DNA of 64,000 bases, taken from the NCBI RefSeq assembly GCF_965638725.1, contig NC_134958.1:15627464-15691463 (forward strand), in the 5' to 3' direction. The position numbers and the translations under genes were made by a program. Below, piece by piece: positions 59,191 through 64,000 of the stretch (positions are counted from its first letter, which is position 1; each line of letters opens with the position of its first letter). The notes under the pieces are model-generated. The model searched no databases and was not told the origin of the DNA. It saw only the letters and a list, made by a program, of their open reading frames with translations. This stretch comes from Aptenodytes patagonicus. Its lineage: Eukaryota; Chordata; Aves; Sphenisciformes; Spheniscidae.

Positions 59191-62100
59191 CTGCAAGAGA
59201 AGGGTACAATATTAACTACATGTTGAAAGGAACTCCCTTTATCAACCCACATCAGCATTTTTCAGCCAATATGAGCTAGCAGCTAGTTCAACGTCATGCC
59301 AAAACAAACTTGAAGGGGAGAAAGCCTATGAAAACCAAAAATTAACTCAATGCTGGTTTGTTACTTTTCTGTCATAGTATGTAGCAACACTTTGCTTCTA
59401 ATTATTTTGGCTTACACAATCAATAAAAATGACTGATGATCATTTAGATCACTTTGTACTTCACATACCTCAGGATAAAACCCTGAAGATATTCCTACCT
59501 GCCCAAGGTTCCTCCAGCCTGGGTGTAGTATTTGTTATAATCCAAGCGTAGCAGCAGTTGAGCTAAGTCAGAGTTTATCTGATGGTTGCGAACGCTAGAG
59601 AGAATCTTGAAGAGAAGCGATGACTGACGACTGAATCCCTAGAAGTTAGAAGAAGTCAGTTCTGGGCACTCTCAAGAGAGAAAGCAAGCAAGCAAGCCTT
59701 TCATCTCTGTTCCTGCCTAAACAATCCTTTAACAGCCTGAAGAAAAGAATCGCTGCAAGAGAAGTGATGCTTGTGGTCCAGTATAAGGTAAGCTGTCGGC
59801 CACAAGAATTATTAGGTGTTAGGTATCCAAAGGGAGGGGTAGAGGCACAGGCTGATATCCACCTCCTTTCTATTACAATAGGGTAATTTCTGCATATCTG
59901 CCCACATTCCTCCTCTCCGTGCACATAGAATTTTCGACTCGGGAAGAGTTGATTAATTAAAATCATTGCAAGCACTCATATAGAAAGTCTCAGCTTAAAC
60001 TCACTCCTGTTCTACAGCTGTTAAAGCCAAGATGACTGCTTAGGTAAATGTTTGCATGGGAGAAGAAAAGGTCCACATAAACATAGATTCACCTTCACCA
60101 AAATACTGAGTTGTGCAGCTCCCCGTTCATCTAATGGGCCCAGATTCTGACTGACCAGAGAACAAAAACTATGACAAAGATCCAGAATTTCATTTAAGCA
60201 GTGGAAAACCTGCAAGGGATAAAAAGTACAAGATAGTACAAGATTGTTTAAACAGAGTTCAAACCCAGAGAAAGCTGTTCTTAGTACCTGAAAAGTTGCA
60301 GCATTCATAATCAAGATGTTGCTGATACCATGTTTTTCAATCAGTAAGGAGGATGCTAAAGCACCTGCAGCATTTTTGTAAGGTTTTCTACGGAAAAAGG
60401 ACTTAAATGTTACGCTGCATCTTTCCCCCCCACCCCCAACCTTTTGCAGATGCTGCTGGGGAAACAGCGATTGGCATGAGCCATCCACATAGGCACAGAA
60501 GTGCATTGGCTTCCCTGTCCAACCAGCAGGCCATCGCTGCAGCTTCGGGATGGAGAAGGAAGAATTAAGGAACAGCAAGAGCTGTGGTTCAAGGCCTTGG
60601 TTTCACTGTTCACAAAACTTGGAATTTCTTTTGTATCAGTTGGTCAAGGTAACTTGCATTCAAGAGTGTTAAGAAAGCCCAAATGCCTCACAGACATAAC
60701 TGCTGGAACACTTAAAAGTTCCAGACTGGATAATTAGTATTCTGCCACCTTTATGCTATCGCCTCATAGACTGAGCAAAATAATGAAACAGACAAGACCT
60801 GCGGTATCACTGTGTTTCATCGATACCAGCCTTCTTTGGGAATGTTGTTGTGAGGCTACATGTTTCATAAAAATACCAGCAACACTGTAACATATTTTTG
60901 ACTAAAACAACAATAAAAAACACCCTTAAAGTCCACTCAGGAACATCCCAACTATTTTTATCCTCTAAAGTCTGAGAGGGAAATTTTCCTAATCTAATGC
61001 ATTTCAGAATGAGTCCCTCAGGAATACAGTTCCCAGCACTAAGCTAATTAGTACTTCTTTAATAAAATTGCCTGAGAAAAACACAGTGACAAAATTTAAG
61101 TTAATAAGATTATTCCAGTATTCAGTTAACCTTGATTTAAAATTGCCAGGAATACAGCATCCACACTCACCAACTGTAAATTAAGTGATCTTAATTCAAT
61201 TATCTGTTCTAGTCTATACCTGCTTTATTCCCAAAATTGTAGTCTGTGCTCTGCAGGAGATTATCACTGATGTTTTTTAAAAGAGATGGTTTGTCTTATC
61301 TGTTCAAAAAGGTGTGTTTCTTAGGGCAGTTGGAGAATTTGTAGGAAAAGGTGAAAACAAGACCTACTTACAGGTTTTAGGAGGATGAAAGACTGAGCCA
61401 ACAGATTACTTAAGAAATGATCATGAGCCAATCGTATACTCTCAAAATCTCGCGTGGCATTTATCTGCTGCAGAAGCTGTGAGAACTGAGATTCCAGTAC
61501 ATCCACCTGATGGATATGTAAAGAAATCTCGTTAGTATCTTGAGGAATGGGAGTACTTCAGACCAGCCAGAAGTTTTGTGTAAGAAACTTACTTTCCTTA
61601 TTGCTACTCTTACTTTAGAGGCTGAGGGTCACCTTCTCTCTGCCTCCTGAATGGCAAATTATATACAACAGTAGTATGTAATGGGGGGGAACAATTTTTT
61701 ATGCCTAAGTATTATCTAAGTAGAAAGGGAAACGGTCACTTTGTTTAAGATCAACTATTGAAAAAGTACATAGCTAGCATGTAAACAAAGGTATTTGATT
61801 GTAGTCAACTCTGAATTTTACACTGGGAGATACTATCTGGAATCTCAGGGCAAAGGCTGCAGTGCAAAAGTTCAGCCAGACTACTCTGGAGAATCAGGAA
61901 AGCCAGGCCCCCTCAATTCAGCTGTTACGGCTATTAACAAAATGATACGTAATTCTCACAAAATCATGCTACTAGTAACTGGTGTTTACCTTTGTAAAGT
62001 CTCTTTTTTACTTCAAATGGTCAGAATATGGCTTCTTTCAATTCTTTAAAAAAAAACCCCACCCAACAAAAAACCCAAAACAACAACTTGTCACTTAACT

Positions 62101-64000
62101 CAAACTGGAGTTTGAGTAAAAGGGGCAAGGGAAGAAGCCAGGATGGTATCTTAATGATGCTACTTCAGAGACGACTGTGGCTTCTCACAAATGCTTAGTA
62201 GCACTAAAGAGCCAAAACTCCTGCATTTCCAGTAACACTCACCAATTCACAAGTCCAAAAATTTTGTAATTGTAGCACTAAGTCTGGGAACCGAGAGACA
62301 GTTTAGACTTGTTCCAAAGGAAATCCTGATTTCCTTAAGGTGCAAAGAATCTTAACCCTGAAAGACAGGACTTCAGTGCTCCCTCCATGAATTTCTGCCA
62401 GTTCCTGATTAACTGGTACAGTTTACCTTTCTCTATAATCCTGACCTGCAGATAATACTGAAGATTGTCCACAAGGAAGGCCATGTGATCCCTCAGACGC
62501 CACTTGATGGCATCAGTTCTGTTAGATTTCAGGTGTTTGCGTTGCATCTGGAGAGCCCAGCAGTGCTGTAGCTCAGCCTGGACTCGTCGCACACTCAGCA
62601 GGTATTTGAACACAACATTGTACCTACGGTCAAAAAATACAAAATTGTTTTAAGATTAAAATCTTCCTTGGGTGCAGGTACTGGAGAACGTAACAATGCA
62701 AGACTGGAAAAAGAAACAGGAGGTGGCTGCCTGCCAACAGACAGGGTAGGTCAGGGAATGGCCCATCTCAGAGCAACAGATTTCTGCTAGTATTGGTTAC
62801 TGACCTAAAAAATACAAAGTTAATTTCACCATAAGGAGGGAAGAGCTGACAATGTTTTGTCAAAGTAGCGCTGTTTGTAAAATAGTGCAGATCTGCCAGC
62901 ATCTTGCAGGTCTTACTGTCATTACAAGTACCCTCAATATGAAAAAGTAGAAAGAGTAATTTTAAGGTTCAAGGAGCAAGCTAAGGTATTATAGTTCTAC
63001 CTTTCTCTCCACAGAGAGGGAAAAAAACCCAACATATTAGCGAGTGCCTGAGATCAGGGAACCTATAGATGAATATACAAAGACCATACCTAGTACTTAC
63101 TTCTCCAGAACAGCAGGAGTAAAGAGAATGTGCAGTGGCCATTGAACTTTGTAAGAAAGGCCCAGAGCTGCCCATCCAGATGCGGGGGCTTCACGTGGAG
63201 ATAACTCCCGGGAAGGCCCTTCACGAGTCTGAGAAGTATCTGAAAACAAATGAGGTGCTGAATTAAGTCATCTTCTCAGTCAAGACAACCATGGCAAGGA
63301 AGAAAAGGGGAAAGAACAGAATAAGAAGAGACAAAGCAAGCTAGGCCATCACATAGGGCTGCAAAGGGAACAAAGTTAGTATTTCTTTAACTTCAGAGAA
63401 GGGTAAGTAATAGGACTTGAAAACAAGGTCATCATTTCCCCTCTGAACTCGCTACTAAAAATGCAAGTAGATACCTTTATGCTCCTTTCCATGATACTCA
63501 ATGGTTAAGTGAAGCAGAGGAAGAAGGTTGTCATCATCTAACAGTACCTTATGAGCAGACTGCTGAAATGCAACGTTGACATCTGACAACAAGAGAGCAC
63601 AGGTATCAACACAAGATGATGCAGCTAGTGCTAATTTTGCACCCATTAATTATTTATGCTCGGCCATAAAAGACAACACTGACGCTTATATCCACTATTT
63701 TCATTTAATTCCAGTTTCAAATATGGAAAGAAAACCGCCATCTGAAAGTTTCCGAGATGTTATTTTCACACAGTCTGTGAGACATTCTAATTCACAAGTG
63801 CTGTTCTTTCAAAAGTAACGACAACATCTAGAGGATAAGATAGAGCTCTTCTGTACTGGAGGTGGCTCACCATTTTCCTGCTATACCACAGTGAGGACAG
63901 TTTGGTAAGTGAATAAGCAACGCTCACCATGTTCAGTTACAGCCGTAGGTGGTGTTTTTAACATGTGCTGTGCAGTGTCAATGAAGGCCTGAAACAGCTC
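59178..64000 (-). CDS. TUBGCP4: TUBGCP4, gamma-tubulin complex component 4 (GCP4), C-terminal part
   Basis: GCP4 is a subunit of the gamma-tubulin ring complex, which nucleates microtubules at the centrosome. Eight minus-strand exons join in phase (903 nt with stop) and give the last 300 residues of a protein of about 667. They cover the end of the N-terminal half and most of the C-terminal GRIP2 domain that binds gamma-tubulin. Diagnostic stretches are AHKVLLDDDNLLPLLHLTIE, VVFKYLLSVRRVQAELQHCW, DAIKWRLRDHMAFLVDNLQY, FESIRLAHDHFLSNLLAQSF and LRLDYNKYYTQAGGTLGS, all nearly identical to mammalian GCP4. The protein ends GSFGV, where human has GSFGM. The 5' exons lie beyond base 64000. The gene is tail-to-tail with TP53BP1, as in mammals. 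Confidence 0.97.
59499..59638 (-). CDS. TUBGCP4: TUBGCP4 penultimate exon
   Basis: 140 nt; GFSRQSSLLFKILSSVRNHQ to LDYNKYYTQAGGTLG; acceptor TTCTAG|GGA, donor GGCAG|GTAGGA. Confidence 0.96.
60093..60209 (-). CDS. TUBGCP4: TUBGCP4 exon (VFHCLNEILDLCHSF)
   Basis: 117 nt, 39 codons, ending LDERGAAQLSILVK; donor GAAG|GTGAAT. Confidence 0.97.
61372..61506 (-). CDS. TUBGCP4: TUBGCP4 exon (VDVLESQFSQLLQQ)
   Basis: 135 nt, exactly 45 codons, phase 0 to 0; acceptor ATCAG|GTG, donor CCT|GTAAGT. Confidence 0.97.
62446..62623 (-). CDS. TUBGCP4: TUBGCP4 exon (GRIP2 core)
   Basis: 178 nt; YNVVFKYLLSVRRVQAELQH through NLQYYLQ; donor TGCAG|GTCAGG. Confidence 0.97.
63101..63239 (-). CDS. TUBGCP4: TUBGCP4 exon (SRELSPREAPASGWAALGLS)
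   Basis: 139 nt; ends YKVQWPLHILFTPAVLEK with donor GAGAA|GTAAGT. Confidence 0.96.
63475..63582 (-). CDS. TUBGCP4: TUBGCP4 exon (DVNVAFQQSAHKV)
   Basis: 108 nt, phase 1 to 1; acceptor GTCAG|ATG, donor AAAG|GTATCT. Confidence 0.96.
63928..64000 (-). CDS. TUBGCP4: TUBGCP4 exon, cut by the window edge
   Basis: Encodes ELFQAFIDTAQHMLKTPPTA then VTEH; donor CATG|GTGAGC, phase 1. Confidence 0.95.

Noticed and set aside
60021-60578. 185-codon minus-strand ORF containing a GCP4 segment
   Set aside because: It reads through both introns around the 39-codon exon 60093-60209; splice sites bound the real exon.
1-64000. CRISPR arrays, tRNA, rRNA or prokaryotic operons
   Set aside because: None seen. 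Repeat structure, split genes and CR1/LTR content show vertebrate nuclear DNA.

Overview
The window is nuclear DNA from a bird, most likely a member of Neoaves. The evidence is split, phase-consistent vertebrate exons, many CR1 LINE copies of different ages, and two copies of an avian-type retroviral LTR whose ends read TGTCCTGG...CACGACA on the minus strand. No bacterial features, CRISPR arrays, tRNA or rRNA genes were seen.

Layout. (1) 1-8.4 kb: the 5' end of MAP1A on the minus strand. Exon 1 (8099-8258) and exon 2 (3049-3150) encode the MAP1A/MAP1B-type N-terminus of the long isoform; the rest of the gene lies beyond base 1. Exon 1 sits in a CpG island and carries two RFX X-box-like motifs. 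(2) 8.4-24.4 kb: the MAP1A/TP53BP1 intergenic interval, without a recognisable protein gene. It holds two solo LTRs with different 5-bp target duplications (11318-11901, 18070-18615), an old CR1 fragment, a CR1 with another CR1 nested inside it (15147-17605), a very old CR1 (about 21.4-23.1 kb), and an unassigned CpG island (about 19.3-20.4 kb). (3) 24.5-57.04 kb: a complete TP53BP1 (53BP1) gene on the plus strand. I resolve 27 coding exons with GT-AG boundaries and consistent phase: 5745 nt including the stop, 1914 residues. (4) 57.04-58.34 kb: short intergenic gap between convergent genes. (5) about 58.34-64 kb: the 3' part of TUBGCP4 (gamma-tubulin complex component 4) on the minus strand, with 8 exons encoding the last 300 residues.

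The order TUBGCP4 - TP53BP1 - MAP1A, with TP53BP1 tail-to-tail with TUBGCP4 and head-to-head with MAP1A, is the same as on human 15q15.3. This is an ordinary conserved vertebrate locus. TP53BP1 acts in DNA double-strand-break repair choice, TUBGCP4 in microtubule nucleation, and MAP1A in neuronal microtubule stabilisation; the sequence gives no sign of a shared pathway. I found no new multi-gene system. The points most worth following up are the tandem X-boxes over the MAP1A start codons, the unassigned CpG island with splice-donor signals on both strands, an extra QT (LC8-type) motif in 53BP1, and an LTR with TATA and CRE motifs facing MAP1A.
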